Positions 23,734 through 35,188 of a DNA stretch of 64,000 nt are shown here, piece after piece. The stretch lies in NCBI GenBank assembly GCA_946122785.1, contig CAMGYJ010000002.1:11730839-11794838 (forward strand), read 5' to 3'. The stretch comes from Linum tenue. Lineage: Eukaryota > Streptophyta > Magnoliopsida > Malpighiales > Linaceae. Made by a program: the position numbers and the translations under genes. How positions within the stretch are numbered: the first letter of the stretch is position 1; each line of letters begins with the position of its first letter. A model generated the notes under the pieces. The model saw only the letters and a program-made list of their open reading frames with translations. It did no database searches and was not told the DNA's origin.

Positions 23734-25480
23734 TCGCCCTGCTTTTGCTTTGATCGATCCTGGTTCGACGCATTCCTTTATATCTACGACTTTTGTTAGA
23801 ACTCTGGGCGTAGTCCCTACAAATCTTAGTCAAAATATAGGGTACGTACACCCGTGGGCGATACATTAATTGTGGAATCCATAGTCAAGGAGTGCATAGT
23901 TAGGGTTGCTAGGTATGAGTTGGAGGCAAATCTCATGCTGCTTCCTTTTGACGAATTTGACACCATCCTGGGGATGGAATAGCTATTCAAGCATAAAGCG
24001 TTGGTGGATTGCTTTAACAAGGAAGTTCGGTTTGACATAGAAGGAAGAGGTGTAGCAATAATCAAAGGGATACGAAGAGCTATTCCAACAAGCCTAACAT
24101 CTCCAACCTCGCCATTAGCTCTGATCAATGATGGGTGTGAAGCATACCTGGCCTATTTTACAACGACCCCAGAAGTAAAGCTTGAAGCGGTGTAAATCAT
24201 GAACGAGTTTCCAAACGTATTTCCAGAGGATCATTCTGGTTTACATAAGAGAAGAGAGATCGAGTTCGACATTAAAGTCGTACTGGGCACTGCTCCAATC
24301 TCGATACCACCATACTGAATGGCGCCAGTGGAACTGAAGGAGCTAAAGGAGCAATTACAATAATTTCTAGACAAGGGATTCATTCGACCCTGCATATCTC
24401 CATGGGGAGCTCCAGTGCTCTTCATGAAGAAGAAAGATGGGAGCATGCGGATGTGTATCGACTATAGGAGGTTAAACAAGGCAACGGTTAAGAATTGTTA
24501 CCCATTTCCCATGATAGATGACTTGTTTGATCAACTATAGGGTGCCTCTGTATTCTCAAAGATTGATTTAGGGTTAGGATATCATCGACTGCCAGTGGTA
24601 GAGTCCTCCATTCTGAAGACAACTTTTCTTACTCGATATGGACACTACGAGTTCTTAGTGATGCCTTTTGGGTTGACTAATGCACCAGCAGCTTTCATGG
24701 CACTGATGAATAACGTATTCCATGAGTGTTTGGACAAGTTCGTCATCGTGTTCATCAACGACATCCTCATTTATTCCAAGAGCCACAAGGAGCACAAGGA
24801 ACACTTGAGAATCACGTTGCAGAAGTTGAGAGATGAGAAGTTGTTTGCAAAGTTCTCCAAGTGTGAATTTTGGCTAAGGGAAGTGCTATTTCTGGGCCAT
24901 GTGGTTTCAGGGGAAGGAGTGGAAGTAGACCCCAAGAAGATAGAGGTAGTAGTGAACTGGGCGCCTGCAAGGAACATCCCGAAGTTAAGAAGCTTTCTAG
25001 GCATGGCTGGGCACTACAGAAGGTTTGTAGAGGGCTTCTCAAGCATCACCATACCTTTAACCCAGTTACTGTGCAAGGGAGTGACTTATACCTGGAGTAA
25101 GGAGTGCCAAGCATTCGATGAGCTTAAGAGGAAGCTTACTACTACACCGAGGGAGAGTATGCCATATATAGTGGCGCCTCATACAAGGGGTTGGATTTTG
25201 TTCTTATGCAGAACAAGAAGGTAATTGCTTATGTTTCAAGGCAATTACGACCACACGAGGTGAACTACCCAACCCATGATCTGGAGTTAGCTGCAGTGGT
25301 GTTTGCTTAAAGTCGTGGATACACTATCTCTATGGGGAAACTTTTAAGATCTTCATGGATCACAAGAGTTTGAAGCACCTAAGGGATCAAAAGGAATTGA
25401 ATATTAGATAGAGAAGATGGGTAGAGTAGTTGGGTGGTGACTATGATTGTACCACTGAATACCACCCCGGGAAGCCAATG
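23701..25480 (+). pseudogene. Del-type protease, reverse transcriptase, RNase H
   Basis: Aspartic protease IDPGSTHSF at about 23755. RT from about 24236: [48 protein letters not shown]. The catalytic box reads FIND (about 24751-24762) instead of FIDD/YVDD, so a metal-binding Asp is replaced by Asn. Then [18 protein letters not shown] and an RNase H remnant ([15 protein letters not shown]) broken by frameshifts and stops. Cannot be active. Confidence 0.88.
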
Positions 25481-25919
25481 TGGTATCCGATGCACTAAGT
25501 AGGAAGAATCATAGCCCATTACAAGAGCTTGTGGCACTCCACGCTATGAATGCGAAGCTACAACTGGAGGATGCTACCAGTGTGATGGCGAATTTGAGGA
25601 TTAGACCATTGTTGCATGACCGAATCAAGGAGAATCATAAAGATGATCCAGTTCAATCCAGGTACATTCAGGAGGTGCAAGATGGGAGGGATTCCAAGTT
25701 CGAAGTGGTCGACGGGTTGCTACACTTTGAGGGTAGAGCTTGTGTACCTATTGTGGAGAACTTAAGACGAGAGATTTTGGATGAAGCTCATTGTGCACCT
25801 TATGCCATGCACCCGGGATCAACCAAGATGTACCGGACCTTGAATGAACATTTCTGGTGGCCCAATATGAAGATGGAGGCTACTGAGTACGTGCATAATA
25901 TTTGACTTGCCAGATGGTG
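25480..25919 (+). pseudogene. Del-type integrase N-terminus (zinc finger)
   Basis: SDALSRK marks the RNase H/integrase connection. The HHCC finger is recognisable as EAHCAPYAMHPGSTKM...FWWP and LTCQMV, with a stop in place of the expected Cys region at 25903-25905. Coding similarity stops abruptly at CQMV, 25919. The next residues of the family (KAEHQ) occur at 29574 on the other strand. Confidence 0.85.
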
Positions 25920-27307
25920 TTACAGTAAATGTTAACGCAAAATCAATTCATAATATATGCATTTTATTTCCATCGATACGTTTCAATTTCTAATAATTAA
26001 TTTTATAGGCACGTATAATTAATAGATTATTCGATGCGGGCTAGATACTTGAATATGAGTGTTTAACACTAAATTGATATGGATTAATAAATTTAAAAGG
26101 TTGATAATTTATAGCAAAATTCCTTATATGTTCCACAACATAGCATATTTTTAATCTTTATTTAGCAAGCTTCTCAAGAGACTTAATGGGTTAATCGCTC
26201 TTGATAAATTCAGATAGTTAAATCCAATAATACGTCCAAAGATTTTGGGAATTAACAAATCAATTAATAATATATTAGTAAGTCCCCGTACCTTGAAAAT
26301 GTTGCAAGGTAGTCCCAAGTCATGGAAGTTGTCGTTAGAACTCGAAAATTCCACCAATCTAACTCCGATTTCCACCATAGGTTTACGTGCGGGTTGACTT
26401 TGGAAGCATCTATCTTGAGTTGTCGAACGACTTAATCTAATAAGTTGCGTGGTTAAAGGGGCTAGATTTAATCCTTGAGTTATGTCATGTTTTCTTATGC
26501 CTTTGATTATGTATCTTTCTATATTTTCTCCATGGTTGAGATCGAAATTTCATGATATGTATGTAATTACAAGTACCATGTTAAACAAATAAGATTATGT
26601 TTTAACATTTGGTTCAGCTAGCAACTCACGATCACCTCACTCCCCATAGTGAGGGAGTATATCATGTATGGATCCCCACTCATGGAATGTGAGGAGATCA
26701 TGGACCCTCACTCCTGGGTTGTAAGGAGGTTATGGATCCCCGCTCCTGGATTGTAAGGAGTCGGTGCCCACAGCCGTGTAGAGTGTGCGGTACCTTGTTT
26801 CCCATGAGAGAAAACGTGGTTACGAATAAATAAACTAGTGATCGTCGTAGAGTTCTAGTTAAGTCGAGTTCGGAGCCCCTTTACAAGTAAACTAAGTGGA
26901 ATCAATAAACTTTATGAGTTTAAGTGTTCTTTTCCGTAAAATTGTTGGTGGATACTACCTTTAAAATAAGTCACATCTAGGACTGACCCCAACGCCCGCA
27001 CACAGGAGCTACTAGGGATCAGGAGCGTAAAGACCACCCACTAGAGCACGGTTGTTGTTCACGATGTCATCAGAGGGGTTAGCAGCCGTGAAGACTCCAC
27101 CAGAGAACTCTTTTCCTATTTTATGCATTCCCTATTAGTAGACTTGAGAAAAATGCTCGCTTTTGTGAGACTGTTAAATTGAATTTTTCTTTGGATTTTG
27201 GACTTTGATCATGAGTAATTTCTTAATGTTCTTTTCGACGAATATCTATTTATGTTGAAGAAGGGCATTTTGGTAAATTTAGTGACTGGCCGGTCTAGGG
27301 TGTTACA
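25918..27307 (+). repeat. Del-type LTR copy, longer version
   Basis: Starts TGTTACAGTAAATG overlapping the broken integrase and ends GGTGTTACA. Its last 850 bp match 20346-21191. No polypurine tract before it and no 5-bp duplication around it, so it is neither a normal 3' LTR nor a clean solo LTR. Confidence 0.75.
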
Positions 27308-28349
27308 TTTACTACTTATCAGTGGCCTCTATAAGGGGAAATTTTAATAAAACAAATTTTACCATTTACTACAACCTTATGGCTCAATCTGCCCAGAATT
27401 AAAGTTCAGAGACCAAAATAGATGATCCCCAAAACCTCCAGGTACTAAGCCATTCGCGTTCAAAACTTAAAGGGCTGATCTGAAAATTTCCTGTAGTCTT
27501 TAGCGACGGCTTAAATTTCCGTCACTAAAGAACCACAGAACCGTCGTTAAAACTCCTAAACAAGCATGAACGCATAAATCCATCTATGGTTCATGTTAAA
27601 TGTTGGGAATTCGATATCCTACCTCCAAAACGAGTCCACAATAGTATTTGATGATCTCGAAAGTAGGTCTCCCCTTGCTCGAACGTCGTTCAACCCCCGC
27701 AACGTCGACGTCGAAGCTAGGATCAAAATATACGTGCTTTGGATTATTCAAGGATTAAACCAAGCTTGGAGACTATTTAGGATCGAGATCATTACCACTG
27801 GAGTACAAGGAGAAGGACTGAATTTGTGGGTGTTGGTTGGGTCGGTCGGAGAGAGGATCCGGCGGTCAACGCTGATGTTACTTCCGTGGCTCTAGTTCTC
27901 CGCGACCTTGCTGTCACTACTACGATGCGAACACGAATAGGTTAGCTATAACTTGATATGGGATTTGGGAGTAGGTTAGCAACAAGTTCCTTACCCTAGG
28001 GAAACTAATTCCGACAAGCTAGGATGGGGAACCGCTTGACGGAAGGACTACGACGGGGAGGTAGTGACGCCGCGGTTGGGGCTTGAGCTGCCGCCTTTGT
28101 TGGTAGCTACTTGCTGCTGCTGCTGTTAGCTTACATCGCTGGAGTGGCACACACAAGGAGAGATGGGGTGTGACGGCTCCTTAGCATCGAGGAATGCGAC
28201 AACTTTTCTCTTATCCCCTTCGGTGTTGGTTTAGGTTATATTTAATAGGGGAGAGGTGCAACCGAGCAGGTTTAGGGTTAGCTTAGGTTTACTTTAATTC
28301 AAGGGGTACTTTGGAGATTGCAAGGTTATTTTGGGTATGGGGTGTGACA
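27308..28349 (-). repeat. LTR start region, inverted
   Basis: Read on the - strand it begins TGTCACACCCCATACCC directly after the integrase 3' end, as a 3' LTR should. Its first ~400 bp (27935-28334) form an inverted repeat with 29575-29971. Confidence 0.72.
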
Positions 28350-29574
28350 AGGGTACTTGAAATTGGGGTCATAATATCAAACATAACTATACTTGAGTCT
28401 TCGCTCTTATCACCACCAAAAAAGAATGTGCCAATGAAATCTACCCATGACAAGGGTATATCAAGAAACAACTTTTGGTATTTCGTTCTCATATCGTCCT
28501 TGATATCCCAGGTAGCTGTTTCGGTGCCTTGATTCCTCCACACCACCTTCACAATAGGAACCTTCTTTCTTCGTAGTTCCTTATCTTGGCGGTCAATAAT
28601 CCCAATTGATTCCTTCGTATAGGTCATATCACTGTCTAGTTGGATATCCTCCACCCTGACTATGTGGGTGGGATCTAATCTGTACCCCTTGAGCACACTA
28701 ACATGGAAGACATTATGGATCTTGGACAGGTTGGGAGGTAGTGCCAACCTTTAGGCCAGAGGGCCAACTCGTTCTAGCACTTTGTATGAACCGATGTATC
28801 TAGGGCTTAACTTTCTCTTCTTTCCAAATCTCATAACTCCCTTCCGTGGAGACACTTTCAGAAACACCTTGTCTCCCACTGCATAAGTCCGCTCCTCACC
28901 GGGCTTATCTACATAGCTCTTCTACCGATCTTGAGCAATTTTCATGTTCTCCCTTATCCACTTCACCTTGTCCACTATATCAAGTACCAGTTCTGGACCT
29001 TCTATCTGCCTCAAACCTTCCTTGTCCCAATACAAAGGAGATCTATACTTTCTTCCATATAAGGCCTCATATGGTGCTACCTTCACAGAACTGTGGTAGT
29101 GGTTGTTATAAGCAAACTCCAATAGAGGGAGATACTTATCCCATGATCCCTTCATCTGCAATGTGCAAGCTCTCAATAGATCCTCCAATGTCTGGATCAT
29201 TCTCTCGGTATGCCCGTCGGTCAGAGGTTGATAGGCAGTAGAAAAATGGAGCCTGGTCCCCAAAGCCTTGTGGAGGCTTTTCCAGAACTCCCCAGTGAAG
29301 TTAGGGTCCCGATCTGACACAATGGTTATAGGGACTCCATGTAGTCGTACCACCTCTTGGATATACAAGTCCGCTAATGCATTCACCCCTGGCTTGAACT
29401 TAATGGGAATGAAGTGGGTGGATTTAGTGAGGCGGTCTACAATCACCCAAACTCCGTTATTTTCCCATTGTGTCCTTGGCAATCCATAGAGGAAATCCAT
29501 AGTGATGTGTTCCCACTTCCACTTTGGTACTTCAAGTAGCTTTAATTCCCTGCTGGAGCCTGATGCTCTGCCTT
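28289..29574 (-). pseudogene. Del-type integrase core and chromodomain, inverted
   Basis: From KAEHQAPAG at 29574, integrase core motifs in order: VIVDRLTKSTHFIP (first Asp), SDRDPNFTGEFWKSLHK (second Asp) and DGHTERMIQTLED (Glu), then LPPNLSKIHNVFHVSVLKGY and a chromodomain (VPIVKVVWRNQGTETATW). Stops at about 28922 and 28750 break the frame; the last ORF reads into the LTR to 28289. Chromodomains target integration to heterochromatin in this group. Confidence 0.87.
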
Positions 29575-29971
29575 AAATAACCTTGCAATCCCCAAAATAC
29601 CCCTTGAAATAAATAAAACCTAAGCTAACCCTAAACCCGCTCGGTTGCACCTCTCCCCTATTGAATATAACCTAAACCAACACCGAAAGGGAGAAGAGAA
29701 AAGCCACCGCAGTCCTGGACGCTAAGAAACCGTCAAACCCCATCTCTCCTTGTGCGTGCCACTCCAGCGACGTAAGCTAACAGCAGCAGCGAGTAGCAAT
29801 CAATATAGGCGCAGCTCAGGCCCCAACCGCGACGTCACTACCTTCCCGCCATAGTCCTTCCGTCAAGCGGTTCCCCATCCTAGCTCGTCAGAATCATTTT
29901 CCCTAGGGTATGGACCTCATTTCTAACCTACTCCCAAATCCCATATCAAGTTATAGCTAACCTAATGCGCC
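29575..29971 (+). repeat. LTR start fragment on the + strand
   Basis: Inverted copy of 27935-28334 (for example CTAAACCCGCTCGGTTGCAC), missing the first ~15 bp of the LTR. It stops where the Athila-like ORF resumes. Confidence 0.75.
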
Positions 29972-30912
29972 CAGAGTCTCTTTCAAGACCTTCTATCACA
30001 AAATTGCTCGGCCACCTTACAACACCTCCGCTATGGGTTTCACCGCCGGTCGGACAAAGGCAAGCGCTCTGCAGACCGAGTAGCATCTCCCATACTACCT
30101 GTTAACTAAGTCCTATGCTTCGAGTCTCGAGAGTGCGAAGACCTTGACAAAGAAAACCCTGTACTTCATGCATTCGATCCACACCGCCCACCACCCCCCT
30201 CCAATTGGGGTCTGTTTTGGAGAAGACTTTCGCCAAGAGTGTAGTGACTCTGGGGACCCTCCACTGCAATCCACTTATCACTGTGTTGGCCACCCACCTT
30301 CAGATTGATTATACCAGGATTGCACCAAGCAGAGCACGCCATGGCCTTTTGGAGAGGAGACTATTTCCAAGATGAGGCTGCTGAGGGAGTCCCGGGGCGT
30401 CAAGTGGGTCGACGTACTACCAGTCCCTGCCATTCCTAATCCGGTTGCTGAGAGTCCAGATGATGAGCATAAGACTGTGGGCGCTGCCGCTACCTCCCCG
30501 ACATTCTAGCAGAACGCTTTTGAGCATGGCGGTACCTACACTTCTGTTCCATCCTCATCGCCTCTTGTTCTAGCAGTTGGGTCACCAACAACACCAGCTC
30601 ATGGACCATCAGTTTCAGTTCCAGCAGCAGTACGTCGCCCATCAGCCTGAGTATGCTACTCGCATGGCTACTTTTGACGAGCGCCTGGACCGCATCGAGA
30701 CTTAGCAGTACATCCCTTGCTCATATTGAGCGTGAGCGCGGCTGGATTCACTGAATGTAGGAGATTTAGTAGTACTTGCTTCAGCAGGTCCCGGAAAACC
30801 CTCATGCCTGATAGACTCCATGAAATGCCTCACCACTGCCACCGCCCCACCTCCACAGGGGGACGACGACTTCATATAGGGCATAAACTTCAATGTCGAT
30901 GTCGACGAGTAG
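29972..30912 (+). pseudogene. Env-position ORF of Athila-like element 1, C-terminal part
   Basis: FYHKIARPPYN, FTAGRTKASAL and KTLYFMHSI align with FYRTIARRDHR, FDAGQTYVSTL and RVLYVMYSM in the homologue at 39192-40649. The Gln-rich tail follows (MDHQFQFQQQYVAHQPEYAT, near 30600-30660), then an IERER motif. Several stops and frameshifts. Cellular role of this protein family is not known. Confidence 0.75.
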
Positions 30913-32439
30913 GCTATACTTGCTGACTCCTTCAGTGTGTTGAACTTTTATTTTGGGTCTTGTATTTTGCTCCATTTGTGTGAGGAGCGCGAACTAAGTC
31001 GTGTGTGTTTTCTTTGTGTTTGCATCCATTTGGGTGATCCCTATCCATAGCATTTTGCAAACTAGTGGTTGTTTTTATCTTAGCTCGTGTACTTACCACG
31101 ACTTGTCCCACTTCCAGTCCTCCACCCAGAGTTGTCCACTCTCCAGTCTTGATGTAGTCTGTCTTTCCATGTAAATCGTTCTCCTTATCCTTCCCTCTTA
31201 GGGGTTCAGTTTTTCAACCGTTTCATTACCAACTGTGACTTGGATTGATCACTCATTTTCTACAATCGTTTATGCATCTAGTTCAGGGAATCAGAATGAG
31301 AGATAGATCATATAGGTAGCCATGTGAGATTTGAGCCTGCTCATTTCTTTCTTGTGCGATAGATCCATATTCCATGATGTGTAGCATTCACGTTGCCACT
31401 AATTAGGATGATGGAGGCATCAGATTAACCCACGACCAAATTGATTGTCCTGGTGTGTCATACCCCCTAGTCAGCCCTTTTGAGCCGTGTAACTTTCTTT
31501 TTTGTGTGTCTATAATAAAAAAAATTACCCTTTTGCATCTCCTTGAGGTTCCACATAGTGGTTTTTGCATGTTTTCTGCTTGAAATGTAGTGAGGGTTGG
31601 AGGCAGTTCTTAAAATTTGCGCATGTGCTTGCAAGGATAAAAGAATGTGACAAAAGAGAGCCACCACAAAATTTTGAATCATGCTCATAAGATAGTGTTT
31701 CTTAGAGACTAGCTTGGAAATACTAACATGTTGTAACCTCATTCACTCTTGTGCTCTAAAAACTTGATTAATGCAGAATAGAAGAGAGAAAATAGTTAGT
31801 TCGAATGAATGTTGCTGTGTTGGGTTTTGGAACTGTGGAACAATGTGTCACGAATTTTTCCACCACCTAAAATGCATTTTCCCCATGTTTAAAATCCTAG
31901 CCAGTTATCTGAACTCGTTTCTAAACCTCCGTACAAGTTAGTAGTGACACCCGATATGTGAAGTCTAACATTTAGAGGCTGCCGTCATGATGAAGAAACG
32001 TTAGGAATTGAGAGTATGAGTATGCATACATCTTGCATCAAATTTTGTCCTGACCCCACTGGTCGAGAGTGAGTGATTCAATTTTCATATTATATACCCC
32101 GGTGAGGACCTAGATTGCTCAGTCTTGATTATGATGTCTTGAATTCTATGCATGAGGTGACTGTTTTGAATGAGTGGTTGAGTCGAGTCTATGTTGGTCG
32201 GTGAACAGAAGGGAGACTCTTCCTTTACCCGATTTTGCTGCACTTGAATGTCATCTGTGGTGGCTGTCCAGGTTGTTTTTGTTGTTGTTCATGTGTTGTT
32301 GTCTAAAAGCCAATATGATTCACGTGTTTTGTGCCTATATGATTTGTCCCCGAAGGTTGAATGCTTAAAAGTTTTTGGCTTACTTTGTGTCTGACTTGGT
32401 TTGCTTGGGGACAAGCAAATGGTTAATAATGGGGGAATA
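30913..32439 (+). other. 3' untranslated region of Athila-like element 1
   Basis: No long ORF. Ends TTGCTTGGGGACAAGCAAAT, then the purine tract AATGGGGGAATA immediately before the LTR. The same GGGGACAAGCAAAC motif, on the other strand, marks the left edge of the second Athila-like element at about 37985. Confidence 0.7.
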
Positions 32440-33589
32440 TGATAACTCGATATTTGCTCATATTTTTGCCCACCATTCTTCCACTGTTTGAGACTCGGTT
32501 CTGGAGTTCTAAGTCAATTTCATGCTAGGTTGTTTTTGTTTGTGACATTACAGATCCTAGTATGCGAATGAAGGTTTGGAAACGAGTTTGGGGATGATTG
32601 GACGAAGGTGAGATTTTCGCTGAGACTCAGAGGAAAGTGCGGGCTAGAGCCGATTATGCCTTGTCGTACAATCTGACCGTGAAGACGAAAGAATGCGTTC
32701 AGAGGCGTACGGGCCATGCAAGGCGCTCCCCAAGTGGTGCGTGTTTTTCCAAAACTTCTGCATGGGCGGGGCTCAATTCTACACAGCCGTGTGATGACCG
32801 TGTAATCCCCTTCGATCAATTAAGTCGAACATTGCGTTTTGAAGTTACACAGACAGACAAGAATTCTGCACGGTCGTGCATTGACCGTGCAATCGAGCAG
32901 AACTGAGGTTTAGCCCAATTTCGGGTCATTAGAGGGGGTATTCTAGTTTTCTGAGCAAAAACAAAGTTCTAGAGAGAGAAAGGACGAATAACGAGCCCTA
33001 GGATTGATTTTGGAGCTGGGTTTCACTATTGAAGCTTGGATTTCGGCATTGGAGTGGAGATTAACATCCCAGAGCTTATCATATACATCATTATGAGTAT
33101 GCTTTCTTTGATTTTTGTTTCCCTCTCTCTCTCTATGGAGTAAACTTCCTCACTTGGGTATGAAGAACCCTTTTTTTTTAGGAAAGGGTATGAAGAACCC
33201 TAGTTTTGTGTTTTAGGATTGTAATGACTTTTGGATGTTATACTGGATGATTTTAATCGATTGAGGCATGTTTATTGAGTCAATTGAATCCTGATCAAGT
33301 TCTCTTGACTTCTACTTTAACCTATGATAGATAGAATCTGATTAGGTTATAAGAGCTTCTTCAATTGATTGTACGAAAGTCGGTCAATTCACTACGTTGT
33401 ACTGGAATTCGTTCCAAGTAGAGGGGATATGTGTGTATCGCCTTAGTATTCTATACTGGTGAAGGCTAGTCGCCAGCCAGGCATTCTGGCTAAGTGGGCT
33501 TGGAGATTTTTCCAATAATAGCACCTTTAAAAAAAATTACAATACTAGCACCTTTCCAAAAATATTTACAAAAGTAGTACCTATTTTTA

Positions 33590-33960
33590 TGGAACGCACC
33601 TTAGAGGTGCTTTTTATAAATAAAACGCAGCATAAGAAAGCGTTTCCCACATAAAACGCACCCCTAAGATGCGATTTATGCGAAGTCAGAATGTGAAACG
33701 CATCCCCAAGATGCGTTCAACGTTTGGTGGCCAGCGGCCTTCCAGTCCGCACGATTGAGGTGCGATCAAACGGGCAGGAGCATAGCCACGTCAGCAATCC
33801 GCGCGGTGGATCGGAGAACGCACTGGGGAGGTGCGTTTTTTGGCCTTGAAAAATGGAGCGTCGGTTTCCAGAGCGTTCAACGCCTCGGGACGCGGAGATC
33901 GCATCGGGGAGATGCGTTTTTACGCGGAGATCGCATCGGGGAGATGCGTTTTTTATGGTG
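33590..33960. repeat. MULE left subterminal palindrome array
   Basis: Repeated AAACGCACCTTAGAGGTGC-like units: each is a short inverted repeat (ACGCACC / GGTGCGT) separated by unrelated sequence. A matching array lies at the right end. Confidence 0.8.
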
Positions 33961-34224
33961 GTAAAATTACCGTACCGCCCCTGAGGGGTGCGGTCTGTTG
34001 GGTATAAATACCCCCCTTCCCCCTCTCATTTCTTCACTCCACAACCCATTCTTCCTTCTCTCTCTAGATATAATCTCTCTAAACCCTCCCCTCCCAAAAG
34101 CCTAGGAAATAAAAGTCTGTTGGTTGCGGCTAAGTCCGATCTGCCATCAGAAAACATTTCTTAGGTTTTTTTCTCAAAAACCCGCCGAGCCGAGCCGAAG
34201 CTCTGTCCGAATTACGCCGAAAAA

Positions 34225-34485
34225 ATGGCCGATTGGTGGCAAGGAGAAGGAGTTTATGTTGATGAATTTCAAGCGGTATGTACTCATTATTCTGGTTTAA
34301 TTTTTGTTGTTGTTATAAGTTTTTTAATTAATCTATGTACTAACCTCGTTGTTATTTTCTCGTAGGTTGGGGAGGATGTCGATATATACAACCAACGGTA
34401 TTATCTCGAGCAAGGACCGGTGGATCCAACCGACTTGTACGACCAACCCAACCATCGGTCAAGGGATGTTTGGAACGATCACCCG
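34225..34485 (+). pseudogene. Plant-mobile-domain-type gene, first two exons only
   Basis: Exon 1 34225-34275 (17 codons, MADWWQGEGVYVDEFQA), donor GTATGT. Exon 2 34366-34485 (40 codons, ending NHRSRDVWNDHP), acceptor TCGTAG, donor GTACAT, all phase 0. The arrangement of short 5' exons followed by a spliced domain resembles the gene at 61229-62460. The HRSRDVW motif is the kind seen before the mobile domain in MULE-borne relatives, from memory of the family. No mobile domain follows; 34490-35190 is AT-rich non-coding sequence with a tandem repeat. Confidence 0.55.
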
Positions 34486-34860
34486 GTACATACAATTCTT
34501 GACCATTTGTCCTTCTTTTAATTTGTTAATGTGCCTAGTGTAATATAAAATAAATTTATGTTTATTTTTTAATCGTGTTGGTGGTTTTCAATAATTTAAT
34601 CGAATACATAGCGCCACTTACTTCGACTCTTTATAAAGAGATGCACGTCTAAGGAAATGGGGTTTTAAGCGATTAGCATATCCTCCCATTACCTGGGAAA
34701 ATCGGGTATTAAGAGATCCTCGGATCCCCCCTTTTTCTGTCAAAAAGACTGTGTTTCTAAGAAGATGTATACCTCTTCTAAGAGTCTAACGAGTGTTGCT
34801 TTGTATTCGATTAAATTATTTAAAACAACTAATACGATTAAATTATTTACCAAACATTTG

Positions 34861-35095
34861 AATATGTATGTTTCTACTTAAATTATTATTCATTAACAAT
34901 GTTATTTATGTTAATTAATTTAGTATGTTTGTTTTACGATAATATGTATGTACCTCTTTAAATTATTATTCATTGACAATGTTATTTATGTTAATTAATT
35001 TAGTATGTTTGTTTTACGATAATATGTATGTACCTCTTTAAATTATTATTCATTGACAATGTTATTATGTTAATTAATTTAGGACGTTTGTTTTT
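34861..35095. repeat. 80-bp tandem repeat, three copies
   Basis: AATATGTATG units at 34861, 34941 and 35021, nearly identical (AATTATTATTCATTGACAAT inside each). The third has a 1-base deletion and then diverges. Confidence 0.85.
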
Positions 35096-35188
35096 TTATA
35101 ATATGAAATGTCTTCTTATGATAATAAAATTCTGCTTTATGTCGCATAATTTAATTTAATTAATCTAGTTATACGAAAAAAACCCTTA

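Larger units (their letters stand above)
20346..29971 (+). mobile_element. Del/Tekay-type chromovirus with rearranged 3' half
   Basis: 5' LTR fragment, primer site TGGTATCAGATTC (initiator Met tRNA), gag, protease, RT, RNase H and the integrase zinc finger on the + strand to 25919. Then an LTR copy (25918-27307). Then, inverted, LTR start (27308-28349) and integrase core plus chromodomain (28350-29574, - strand). Then a short + strand LTR start (29575-29971). Lies inside the env-position ORF of Athila-like element 1, whose two halves align with one intact homologue. Confidence 0.82.
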
